The translations under genes were made by a program, and so were the position numbers. Positions 1 to 6,298 of a stretch of 7,840 nucleotides of DNA are shown here, piece after piece. Source of the stretch: Oscillospiraceae bacterium (GTDB taxonomy: Bacteria; Bacillota_A; Clostridia; Oscillospirales; JAAYXM01); contig JAFQVE010000121.1 of NCBI GenBank assembly GCA_017408185.1, positions 1-7,840 on the forward strand, read 5' to 3'. Position 1 is the stretch's first letter, and the number at the start of each line of letters is the position of its first letter. The notes below the pieces were generated by a model, which saw nothing but the letters and a program-made list of their open reading frames with translations, was not told the DNA's origin and searched no databases.

Positions 1-30
1 GCCCGGTGCAAAGAAAATATTTTGTTTAAA

Positions 31-67
31 CAACAACGGAACGGATGTAAATGCCGTTCCGTTGTTG
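31..67. repeat. Perfect inverted repeat (hairpin), 14-bp arms
   Basis: Positions 31-44 are the exact reverse complement of 54-67, with a 9-base loop at 45-53. On the + strand no T-run follows. On the - strand only a broken T/A-rich stretch (30 down to 12) follows, so it is not a textbook intrinsic terminator in either direction. It may end an upstream gene outside the window, or belong to the control region of the ATPase gene, because its arms carry the same CGGAA/TTCCG core as the palindromes that follow. The structure is certain; the role is inferred. Confidence 0.6.
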
Positions 68-69
68 CA

Positions 70-135
70 TTCCGCCAAGTATCGGAAAAATATTCCGCCA
101 AGTATCGGAAAAATATTCCGCCAATCGTCGGAAAA
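70..135. repeat. Three tandem palindromic repeats, 23-bp period
   Basis: Three copies start at 70, 93 and 116. The first two share the 18-bp core TTCCGCCAAGTATCGGAA and are separated by A/T linkers. The third copy changes only the centre (TTCCGCCAATCGTCGGAA) and keeps both TTCCG/CGGAA half-sites. The period is about two helical turns, so bound dimers would lie roughly on one DNA face. The last copy ends 7 bp before the -35 box at 140. This fits an array of operator sites for the gene that follows; the regulator is not identifiable here. Confidence 0.7.
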
Positions 136-139
136 TTGC

Positions 140-168
140 TTGTAAAATTTGTCCTTGTGGTATATAAT
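140..168 (+). promoter_or_regulatory. Predicted sigma-A promoter of the ATPase gene
   Basis: The -35 box TTGTAA is at 140-145, followed by a 17-bp spacer and a perfect -10 box TATAAT at 163-168. The start codon lies 33 bp after the -10 box. It sits directly downstream of the palindromic repeats, so its use is probably controlled through them. Confidence 0.7.
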
Positions 169-201
169 ATATAAGAGAAGAGAAAAGGCGGGGTGTTTTG
201 G

Positions 202-1476
202 ATGAAAAAATACAGAAAAAGAATAGCGGACGATTTGCTGAAACGCAAATTGGAAGGAAAAGGCGCTGTGTTGATTGAAGGACCTAAGTGGTGCGGTAAA
301 ACCACTACCGCAGAGCAGCTTGCGGCAAGTGTTTTGTATATGGATGATCCGGAAAAGAAGGAGCAGAATATAGCGATGGCAGAGCTCAATCCAAAACGGT
401 TGCTGAAAGGAACTGCTCCACGTCTTATTGATGAATGGCAGCTCGCACCAAAACTTTGGGACGCAATTCGCTTTGAGGTTGATCATCGGGGAGAGCTTGG
501 CCAATTTGTTCTCACCGGCTCGGCTGTTCCTGCCGATACAAAGGAAATCACACATTCCGGCACCGGGCGTTTCACGTGGCTTACAATGAGACCTATGAGC
601 GTGTATGAGTCCGGGGAGTCAACCGGCGAAGTAAGTCTGAAAGAGCTGTTTGAGGGAAATGCAGAAATAGAAGGAGAGTCAAAGCTAAGCATTGACAGAC
701 TGGCTTTCGTTGTATGCCGTGGTGGATGGCCGCAGGCAATGTCAATGCGTGATGAAATTGCTTTGGAACAAGCCGTCGATTATTATGACGCTGTTGTTCG
801 TTCTGACATCAATCGCGCAGACAATGTGCAAAAAAATCCGGAAAGAGTACGTCGTCTTATGCGCTCTTATGCGAGAAATCAGGGTGGACAGGTGCCAAAT
901 ACCGTAATAGCGCAGGACATTGCCGCAAATGACGAAACGCCAATTAACGAGGAAACCGTGGCAGCTTATGTCAATGCGCTTCGTAAAATTTTTGTTATAG
1001 AGGATATGCCCGCATGGAATCCTAATCTAAGATCCAAAACGGCTATTCGTTCCGCTGATACACGATATTACACGGATCCGTCTATTGCTGCCGCGGCATT
1101 GGGTATAGGTCCGAATGATTTATTAAATGACCTGAAAACCTTTGGTATTCTTTTTGAAACGCTTTGTATCCGAGATCTTCGCGTTTATGCGGATGCCGTG
1201 GATGGTGGGGTGTATCATTACCGTGATAAAGACGGACAGGAATGTGATGCCGTTATTCATTTGCGAAACGGAAAATATGGTTTAATTGAGATAAAGCTGG
1301 GTGGAGATAAGCTTATAGAAGAAGGTGCAAGAAGCCTTAAAGCATTAAGTGATAAAATCGACACCGATAAGATGAATGAGCCATCCTTTCTTATGATACT
1401 GACCGGGACGGGAGATTATGCGTATCGTCGCCGTGATGGTGTATATGTTGTTCCGATCGGTTGTTTGAAAAACTAA
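202..1476 (+). CDS. AAA_14/DUF4143-type ATPase with PD-(D/E)XK-like C-terminus
   Basis: This 424-residue protein has a P-loop GPKWCGKTT at 27-35, a Walker B strand RLIDEWQ at 74-80 (D77, E78) and a sensor-1-like FVLTGSA at 102-108. After a helical middle region, the C-terminal part has ECD at 347-349 and IEIK at 362-365, the pattern of a PD-(D/E)XK nuclease fold. This order is typical of the large archaeal/bacterial AAA_14 plus DUF4143 family, whose cellular role is poorly known. I chose the ATG at 202 because GGCGGGG at 187-193 sits 8 bases ahead; an in-frame GTG at 193 overlaps that ribosome site. It stands alone, with its own promoter and upstream palindromes, and converges with mscL. Such genes are often patchily distributed, so recent gain is possible. 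Family assignment is strong; biological function is unknown. Confidence 0.88.
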   Translation: MKKYRKRIADDLLKRKLEGKGAVLIEGPKWCGKTTTAEQLAASVLYMDDPEKKEQNIAMAELNPKRLLKGTAPRLIDEWQLAPKLWDAIRFEVDHRGELGQFVLTGSAVPADTKEITHSGTGRFTWLTMRPMSVYESGESTGEVSLKELFEGNAEIEGESKLSIDRLAFVVCRGGWPQAMSMRDEIALEQAVDYYDAVVRSDINRADNVQKNPERVRRLMRSYARNQGGQVPNTVIAQDIAANDETPINEETVAAYVNALRKIFVIEDMPAWNPNLRSKTAIRSADTRYYTDPSIAAAALGIGPNDLLNDLKTFGILFETLCIRDLRVYADAVDGGVYHYRDKDGQECDAVIHLRNGKYGLIEIKLGGDKLIEEGARSLKALSDKIDTDKMNEPSFLMILTGTGDYAYRRRDGVYVVPIGCLKN

Positions 1477-1483
1477 ACTTACC

Positions 1484-1525
1484 AAAAAAAGAAACCCGGG
1501 GCGGATATCATTCATCCGTCCCGGG
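1484..1525 (-). terminator. Intrinsic terminator of the nfeD-SPFH-mscL operon
   Basis: Arms 1495-1506 and 1514-1525 (CCCGGG plus CGGAT, with one internal mismatch) form a GC-rich stem with a 7-base loop. On the - strand it is followed directly by TTTCTTTTTTT (1494-1484). It starts 13 bp after the mscL stop. On the + strand the mismatch becomes a G-U pair but the tail is only GTGTTATTTT, so it may also stop the ATPase transcript less efficiently. Confidence 0.9.
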
Positions 1526-1537
1526 CGTGTTATTTTA

Positions 1538-1963
1538 TCAGTTCTTTTCTTTGAGAAGATCGCGGATTTCGGAGAGAAGCTTTTCTTCTGCCGACGGTTC
1601 CGGGTCCGGTGCGGGAGCAGCGGGCTCTTCTTCCTTTTTTCTGCGCATTGCATTAATGGCTTTAACAACGCAGAAGAGGCAGAACGCAATGATAAGGAAG
1701 CTTATTATTGCGTTTATAAACTTGCCGTACATAACAGCATTTACAGCTACAGAGCCATCTTCTGCCACCTTTTCGGAAAGCTTTATGCAGTAGCTTGAAA
1801 AATCAAGACCGCCGCAAAGCCAGCCGACGAGCGGCATAATAATGTCGTTAACCAAAGAGTCGATAATAGACTTGAATGCAGCACCGACTACAACGCCGAC
1901 TGCCATGTCAATTACGTTTCCGCGCGCGATGAATTCCTTAAATTCTCCAAAAAACTTTTTCAT
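1538..1963 (-). CDS. mscL: Large-conductance mechanosensitive channel MscL
   Basis: MscL forms a homopentameric inner-membrane pore that opens under high membrane tension and releases solutes during hypo-osmotic shock. The 141-residue protein begins with the family pattern FKEFIARGNVIDMAVGVVVG (residues 8-27). It continues into TM1 with NDIIMPLVG, the GGLDF loop (51-55), a short periplasmic-side loop, TM2 at about 79-107, a basic RRKK cluster (107-110), a Pro/Ala/Glu linker and the C-terminal EEKLLSEIRDLLKE bundle helix. Length matches the E. coli protein closely. The ATG at 1963 is preferred: AGGTGG (1979-1974) lies 10 bases upstream, whereas the alternative TTG at 1972 is only 1 base from that site. 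It is the last gene of an operon, 39 bp after the SPFH gene. Four cysteines (50, 59, 95, 98) are somewhat unusual for MscL. Confidence 0.96.
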   Translation of the reverse strand: MKKFFGEFKEFIARGNVIDMAVGVVVGAAFKSIIDSLVNDIIMPLVGWLCGGLDFSSYCIKLSEKVAEDGSVAVNAVMYGKFINAIISFLIIAFCLFCVVKAINAMRRKKEEEPAAPAPDPEPSAEEKLLSEIRDLLKEKN

Positions 1964-2002
1964 TTGTGTCAACCCACCTGTAATTATTTATTATATATAT
2001 CT

Positions 2003-2920
2003 TTATTCTGAGAATGTTTCTTTCAATGAGCCTGCAAGGCCTGCAAGTCCCTGGATTTCCGACGGGATAATCAGCTTTGTTGCCTTGCCGTCCGCGGCTG
2101 CCTGGAATGCTTCAAGAGCCTTGAGCTTGATAACGGAGTCGCTCGGGTTTGCATCGTTAATGAGCGTGATTGCTTTTGCAAGGGCTTCTTGTGTTTTCAT
2201 AATAGCTGCAGCCTGACCCTCGGCCTCAAGAATTTGTTTTTCCTTTTCACCTTCGGCATCAAGGATTTTAGACTGCTTTGCCGCATCCGCGCGGAGAATA
2301 AGCGCTTGCTTTTCGCCCTCTGCCTCAAGAATCTGTGACTGCTTTACGCCTTCTGCCTTGAGAATTGCCTGACGGCGTTCGCGCTCTGCCTTCATCTGCT
2401 TTTCCATCGCGTCCTGAATTTCGCGCGGCGGAATGATGTTTTTAAGCTCAACGCGGTTTACCTTGATTCCCCACGGGTCTGTTGCTTCGTCAAGAATTGT
2501 GCGCATTTTTGTGTTGATGGTATCGCGTGAGGTAAGCGTCTGGTCAAGCTCAAGATCACCGATGATGTTACGCAGCGTTGTTGCCGTAAGGTTTTCAATT
2601 GCGGAAATCGGGCGCTCGACGCCGTAGGTATAGAGCTTCGGATCGGTTATCTGGAAATAGACAACAGTGTCAATCTGCATTGTAACGTTGTCCTTTGTGA
2701 TAACCGGCTGAGGAGGAAAGTCTGCCACCTGTTCCTTCAGGGAAATAGGTCGGCGGACGCGCTCAATGAACGGGATTTTAAAGTGCAGACCGACGTTCCA
2801 CGTTGTCTGATATGCACCGAGCCGTTCGACAATCCTTGACGATGCCTGCTGGACAATAACGATGTTTGACACAACAACGATAAGTGCGAGGACGATTAGA
2901 ATGAATATTATTGCTCCCAT
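2003..2920 (-). CDS. SPFH/Band-7 (stomatin, QmcA-like) membrane protein
   Basis: Members of this family oligomerise into membrane microdomain scaffolds or cages and can modulate membrane proteases. The 305-residue protein has one N-terminal membrane segment (about 3-23). A Band-7 domain follows at about 25-185, with typical motifs: ERLGAYQ (33-38 region), GLHFKIPF, the VITKDNVTMQIDTVVYFQ region, AIENLTATTLRNIIG and LDQTLTSRDTIN. Five 11-residue repeats (186-240) of the form ILxAEGxKQxx make a coiled coil. The C-terminal KLIIPSEIQGLAGLAGSLKE matches the QmcA/stomatin tail. GGGAG lies 7 bases before the ATG. The nfeD-like gene is immediately upstream (33-bp gap), the classic SPFH-NfeD pairing, and mscL follows. 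It resembles QmcA/YbbK more than FloT or HflK/C. Family certain; precise role inferred. Confidence 0.94.
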   Translation of the reverse strand: MGAIIFILIVLALIVVVSNIVIVQQASSRIVERLGAYQTTWNVGLHFKIPFIERVRRPISLKEQVADFPPQPVITKDNVTMQIDTVVYFQITDPKLYTYGVERPISAIENLTATTLRNIIGDLELDQTLTSRDTINTKMRTILDEATDPWGIKVNRVELKNIIPPREIQDAMEKQMKAERERRQAILKAEGVKQSQILEAEGEKQALILRADAAKQSKILDAEGEKEKQILEAEGQAAAIMKTQEALAKAITLINDANPSDSVIKLKALEAFQAAADGKATKLIIPSEIQGLAGLAGSLKETFSE

Positions 2921-2953
2921 AATTTTTCTCCCTTCATTTTATATGCGTTTTTA

Positions 2954-3379
2954 TTAAAGCTTTACAATAAGCTTTACTCCTTCAATTCTGACGGCTGTGA
3001 CGGTGCTTCCCGATGGGATGCCGTCGCCGTTTTCGCTTTTTGCGCTCCAGACCTTACCTGCGATTTTCACAGAGCCGGTCCCCGCAAGGTTGTCTATTGC
3101 CTCATCAACAGTTCCCTTTTCGCCGATGAGCATATCGGTGTTTGTCGGGGTGGTGCGCAGAAGAATTTTCTTTTTAATCAGCGGGCGGGTGATGATAAGC
3201 GCCACGGCTGAAACTGCAAGAAAAACCGTTATCTGAAGCCACGGTGCCGCATGAAGTGCAGCGGCAATGAGGGCGGCAAGCGCACCGATGGAAAACCAGA
3301 TTGAAACAATGCCGACCGTGAGTGCTTCGATAATACCGAACAGGATTACGGCACCCAGCCAAAGGTAAACATTTGTCAT
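2954..3379 (-). CDS. NfeD-like membrane protein (short form, YbbJ-like)
   Basis: NfeD proteins partner SPFH proteins encoded beside them and are thought to help assemble or tether them in the membrane. This 141-residue protein is the short form: no ClpP-like protease domain, three predicted membrane segments (about 4-22, 24-43, 47-65), then a basic KKK turn (69-71). A soluble beta-rich OB-fold domain follows (about 82-141), with the signature GEKGTVDEA, GSVKIAGKVWSAKS and RIEGVKLIVK. A near-perfect ribosome site, AAGGAGGG, lies six bases before the ATG. It is the first gene of the operon nfeD-like, SPFH, mscL, driven by the promoter at 3402-3430. Identification rests on the C-terminal motifs and the SPFH neighbour. 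Confidence 0.93.
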   Translation of the reverse strand: MTNVYLWLGAVILFGIIEALTVGIVSIWFSIGALAALIAAALHAAPWLQITVFLAVSAVALIITRPLIKKKILLRTTPTNTDMLIGEKGTVDEAIDNLAGTGSVKIAGKVWSAKSENGDGIPSGSTVTAVRIEGVKLIVKL

Positions 3380-3401
3380 AAAAAACCCTCCTTATATAAA
3401 C

Positions 3402-3430
3402 AGTATAACGGATAAAGATAACATAGTCAA
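3402..3430 (-). promoter_or_regulatory. Predicted sigma-A promoter of the nfeD-SPFH-mscL operon
   Basis: On the - strand, TTGACT (3430-3425), a 17-bp spacer and TATACT (3407-3402) give a strong consensus promoter. The -10 box is 22 bp upstream of the nfeD-like ATG, so the leader is very short. The -35 box lies 1 bp past the stop codon of the lipoprotein gene, leaving no room for a terminator between the two transcripts; read-through from the lipoprotein gene is likely. Confidence 0.82.
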
Positions 3431-3431
3431 G

Positions 3432-4010
3432 CTAATTCCGGTAAAGTGCGACGTTTTCGATGATTCCGTTTTCGGTGTGGAGCATAAAGTTTGACGCGTC
3501 TTCGTTGTACCAACAATAAATTTTGTCCATATCAAGAGGACCGTCATCATCATAGGTGCACGAAAGCTCAAGAGGAGCGGAGCCCATAATTTTTATTGCG
3601 TTTTCAACCGTCATATCCGACTTTACCTCGGGAATCTTTTCGTCAATGTATCTTCCAGAGAACGGAACAAGGTTTTTCTTTGAGTTAAAGAAAAGCATCT
3701 TTGTCTCCACAATTCCGTCATCGTATATTACCGAAACGCCTGCGGATTTCTTCTCATTGTAGTAATTTATATACTTCACATCGCCGTAATTATCGGTCTT
3801 CGGCTCACCTGTGCCGAACTTTGCCTCAATCTCAGAGCGCGTCATATCGCGCTCAATTGCATCGTAGAGCGAATAAAGCTCTTCCTTTGTCGCAGGAGCG
3901 GGAAGGTTATCGTTAGGTTTGTCGTTCACATCCGCAAAATCATTGGGAAGGCAAGCCGTGAGAGTGAGAATCAGCGCGAGGGTGAGAAGAATTGTTGTAA
4001 ATTTTTTCAT
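3432..4010 (-). CDS. Lipoprotein with two BamE/SmpA-like repeats
   Basis: This 192-residue protein begins with a lipoprotein signal peptide: MKK, a hydrophobic core, then a lipobox LTAC ending at Cys20. It is therefore expected to be lipidated and held on the outer face of the membrane. A low-complexity Asn/Pro/Asp linker (21-40) leads to two similar units. Unit 1 (about 50-107) runs from an RDMTRSEIEAKFGTGEP helix-turn to strands with INYYN and VSVIYDDGIVETKMLFF. Unit 2 (about 128-190) runs from SDMTVENAIKIMGSAP to IYCWYN, FMLHTENGIIENVALY. Each looks like the small alpha-beta fold of BamE/SmpA and BLIP-type proteins, which bind other proteins. I start at the ATG at 4010, not the in-frame ATG at 4043, because it gives a proper signal peptide and GGGAG lies upstream. 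No family member with a known role is recognised. Confidence 0.85.
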   Translation of the reverse strand: MKKFTTILLTLALILTLTACLPNDFADVNDKPNDNLPAPATKEELYSLYDAIERDMTRSEIEAKFGTGEPKTDNYGDVKYINYYNEKKSAGVSVIYDDGIVETKMLFFNSKKNLVPFSGRYIDEKIPEVKSDMTVENAIKIMGSAPLELSCTYDDDGPLDMDKIYCWYNEDASNFMLHTENGIIENVALYRN

Positions 4011-4105
4011 TTTTTGAAAATCTCCCGTTTTTTTATTTTCCACAAACTACCGCGAAATAACGCGGGAATCCGGAGAATACTAATTATTGAAGAGGAAGTG
4101 ATTTT

Positions 4106-4279
4106 ATGACGATGAGTCCGTTTTGCAAGGGCATGACGGCGGGATTGATTGTCGGAACAACGCTTACGGTAGCGCTTGTGCCGAAAAAGCAGAAGCCGTG
4201 CAAGTGCATAAAGCACAGCACCGGTAAGATTTTAAAGGGTGCGGGAAGCGTGATAGACAGCCTTCAATCAATCCTGTAG
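4106..4279 (+). CDS. Small YtxH-like membrane protein (57 aa)
   Basis: The reading frame from ATG 4106 to TAG 4277-4279 encodes 57 residues. The N-terminus MTMSPFCKGMTAGLIVGTTL carries the K-G-M-x-A-G-x-x-x-G pattern of small Firmicute YtxH-like proteins, forming a short glycine-rich membrane helix (about 8-25). Next come PKK, a basic Cys-x-Cys patch (PCKCIK, 31-36) and an amphipathic C-terminal helix (KILKGAGSVIDSLQSIL). AGGAAGTGAT at 4093-4102 matches nine of ten bases of the extended ribosome-site consensus, which argues that it is translated. It diverges from the lipoprotein gene and ends 6 bp before a strong hairpin. The function of the family is unclear; membrane association is inferred. 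Confidence 0.8.
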   Translation: MTMSPFCKGMTAGLIVGTTLTVALVPKKQKPCKCIKHSTGKILKGAGSVIDSLQSIL

Positions 4280-4280
4280 A

Positions 4281-4307
4281 GAAAAAGGGCGGGGAAGACC
4301 TCGCCCT
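4281..4307. terminator. Shared hairpin terminator between the small gene and glmS
   Basis: Arms 4286-4294 and 4299-4307 form a 9-bp GC-rich stem (one G-U pair) with a 4-base loop. On the - strand the hairpin is followed by TTTTTC, suiting the end of the glmS transcript 67 bp after its stop, although the wobble becomes a C-A mismatch there. On the + strand it starts 6 bp after the small gene's stop and pairs better, but lacks a T-run. Confidence 0.75.
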
Positions 4308-4373
4308 GTACATATATAGTATAACATATTTATAGCCAAAAGTGTGAAAAAATTTTTGTTAATTTTGCATTTT

Positions 4374-6200
4374 TTATTCCACCGTTACGGATTTTGCGAG
4401 ATTTCGGGGTTTGTCGATGCTGCAGCCGCGCGCAACAGCAATGTAGTATGCAAAAATCTGCATTGCGGGAACGGTGAGCGACGGAGAGAATTTCTCAAAG
4501 CACGAGGGAACGGTGAACAGGTGGTCGGAAACTGCGGAGAGAGCGTCACGCGTATCCTCCGAGGCAATTGTGAGAACACACGCACCGCGCGCCTTAACTT
4601 CACGTATGTTGCTCACCATCTTTTCGGCAAGAGCTTTTTGCGTTGCTATTGCAACGACAAGAGTGTCGTTCTGAATAAGAGCAATTGTTCCGTGCTTAAG
4701 CTCGCCTGCGGCATATGCTTCGCTGCGGATATATGAAATTTCCTTGAGCTTCAGCGAACCCTCAAGCCCTGCGGCGTAGTCAACGCCGCGTCCGAGAAAG
4801 AATATGTCTTTGTGGTTATGGAAGCGCGAGGCAAGGTATGAAAGTGTATCGGTATTGCCGATAACCTTGTCGATTTTTTCCGGAATAAGCGATATTTCCG
4901 CTGCAAGCATCTTCTCTTCATCCGTGGAAATAAGTCCGCGCGCGGCGGCGAGGCGGGCGGCCAGCATATACAGCATAACAAGCTGGGTGGAATATGCCTT
5001 TGTTGTGGCAACGGCAATCTCCGGACCTGCCCATGTGTACAGCACAAAATCTGCCTCTCTGGCAATTGTGCTGCCGACAACGTTTATAATTGCAAGAGTC
5101 CGCACCCCGCGCCGTTTTGCTTCGCGCATAGCGGCAAGGGTATCTGCCGTTTCGCCCGACTGGCTGATTACTATGCAGAGGTCGCGTTCAGAGACGATAG
5201 GCTCACGGTAGCGGAATTCCGAGGCAAGATCAACCTCAACCGGAATTTTTGCAAGCGATTCTATTACGTATTTTGCGACTGTTCCCGTATGATAAGCCGA
5301 GCCACACGCTATAATATGGATGCGGGAAAGGCTTTTTAAAAGCCCCTCCGGAATATCGGTATCAAGAGCTATTCTGCCGTTTTCAAGACGCGGGGATACG
5401 GTGTCGCGCACGGCTTTGGGCTGTTCGTTTATCTCCTTGAGCATAAAATGCTCATAACCGCCTTTTTCTGCGGCTTCGACGCTCCAGTTTACGGTCATCC
5501 GCTCTTTTTCGACAGGCTCAAGGTCAGAGTTGTAAACGGTTACGGAATCCTTTGAAAGGCAGATTATTTCGCCGTCATCAACTGTGTAATAATCCCGTGT
5601 GTGAGCGAGAAATGCAGGAATATCCGAGGCGATGAAGTTTTCGCCTTTGCCGAGCCCTACGATAAGCGGGCTGTCAAGCCTTGCGGCGATAATCTCACCC
5701 GGACGGTCAGCGCACAGTACTCCGAGGGCGTATGAACCGCGGAGTTTGGTGGTAACCTTTGAAAGCGCGGCGAGGATATCGCCGCTATAATAATAGTCAA
5801 GAAGATGGGCGATTACTTCCGTATCGGTTTCCGAACGGAAGGTGTATCCGCGCTTTATAAGGCGCGCGCGAAGCTCTGCGTAATTTTCTATAATGCCGTT
5901 GTGAACTACGGCTATTCTGCCGTCCCCGGACAGATGAGGGTGCGAATTTTCATCCGTAGGCTCGCCGTGGGTTGCCCAGCGAGTGTGACCGATGCCGCAC
6001 TGTGACGAGAAATCAGAAAGCTCATTTATTTTGCTTTCAAGCTCAGATATTCTGCCTCGGGTTTTGACAACGCGGATATCATCGCCGTCAAAGACGGCGA
6101 TTCCTGCAGAGTCATAGCCTCTGTATTCGAGACGTTTTAAGCCACCCAGAAGTACGGGGAGCGCATCTGCACTTCCCGTGAAACCAACTATACCGCACAT
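4374..6200 (-). CDS. glmS: Glutamine-fructose-6-phosphate aminotransferase (isomerizing)
   Basis: GlmS makes glucosamine-6-phosphate from fructose-6-phosphate and glutamine, the first step towards UDP-GlcNAc for peptidoglycan. The 608-residue protein has the N-terminal glutaminase domain with catalytic Cys2 (MCGIVGF), HTRWATHG (72-79), HNGIIENY (100-107) and SETDTE (123-128). It ends with two SIS sugar-isomerase domains: CGSAYHTG (299-306), SQSGETADT (346-354), ATTKAYSTQ, the EAYAAGELKHG loop with the catalytic histidine, and the invariant C-terminus KPRNLAKSVTVE with Lys603. All key residues are present and length equals E. coli GlmS within one residue. The true start is the ATG at 6200, because the Cys must follow Met; an upstream in-frame ATG at 6299 would translate the ribozyme. 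AAAGGA lies 10 bases upstream. A glmS ribozyme in the leader controls it. Confidence 0.98.
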   Translation of the reverse strand: MCGIVGFTGSADALPVLLGGLKRLEYRGYDSAGIAVFDGDDIRVVKTRGRISELESKINELSDFSSQCGIGHTRWATHGEPTDENSHPHLSGDGRIAVVHNGIIENYAELRARLIKRGYTFRSETDTEVIAHLLDYYYSGDILAALSKVTTKLRGSYALGVLCADRPGEIIAARLDSPLIVGLGKGENFIASDIPAFLAHTRDYYTVDDGEIICLSKDSVTVYNSDLEPVEKERMTVNWSVEAAEKGGYEHFMLKEINEQPKAVRDTVSPRLENGRIALDTDIPEGLLKSLSRIHIIACGSAYHTGTVAKYVIESLAKIPVEVDLASEFRYREPIVSERDLCIVISQSGETADTLAAMREAKRRGVRTLAIINVVGSTIAREADFVLYTWAGPEIAVATTKAYSTQLVMLYMLAARLAAARGLISTDEEKMLAAEISLIPEKIDKVIGNTDTLSYLASRFHNHKDIFFLGRGVDYAAGLEGSLKLKEISYIRSEAYAAGELKHGTIALIQNDTLVVAIATQKALAEKMVSNIREVKARGACVLTIASEDTRDALSAVSDHLFTVPSCFEKFSPSLTVPAMQIFAYYIAVARGCSIDKPRNLAKSVTVE

Positions 6201-6224
6201 TTTAATTAAATCCTTTCTTTGTAT

Positions 6225-6258
6225 GGGAGAAAAACTCCCGAGGGGGCAAAAATTCCCC
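6225..6258 (-). other. Two small hairpins between ribozyme and glmS ribosome site
   Basis: On the - strand GGGG...CCCC (6258-6255 with 6246-6243) and GGGAG-TTTTT-CTCCC (6239-6225) form two short stems in tandem, each with a U-rich loop. They lie between the ribozyme and the AAAGGA ribosome site, so they would sit at the 5' part of the cleaved glmS mRNA. They may affect its stability or translation; this is inference. Confidence 0.45.
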
Positions 6259-6298
6259 GACGGCACATTAGAAGATTTAGCGTACCGCCGCCGCTGCA

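Noticed and set aside
70..135. Small CRISPR-like array
   Set aside because: The repeats are short palindromes separated by only about 5 A/T bases; there are no unique spacers and no cas gene.
1831..1995. Separate mscL promoter based on TATAAT at 1990-1995 (- strand)
   Set aside because: No -35 box at suitable spacing; the short gap to the SPFH gene and the shared terminator favour operon transcription.
4050..4065. Short hairpin CCGCG-N6-CGCGG between the lipoprotein and small-protein genes
   Set aside because: The stem is only 5 bp with no T-run on either strand, and no clear promoter could be assigned around it, so it is not listed as a feature.
4751..5211. Long open frames opposite and within glmS
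   Set aside because: They are overlapping frames of a fully intact, highly conserved glmS and show no family motifs.
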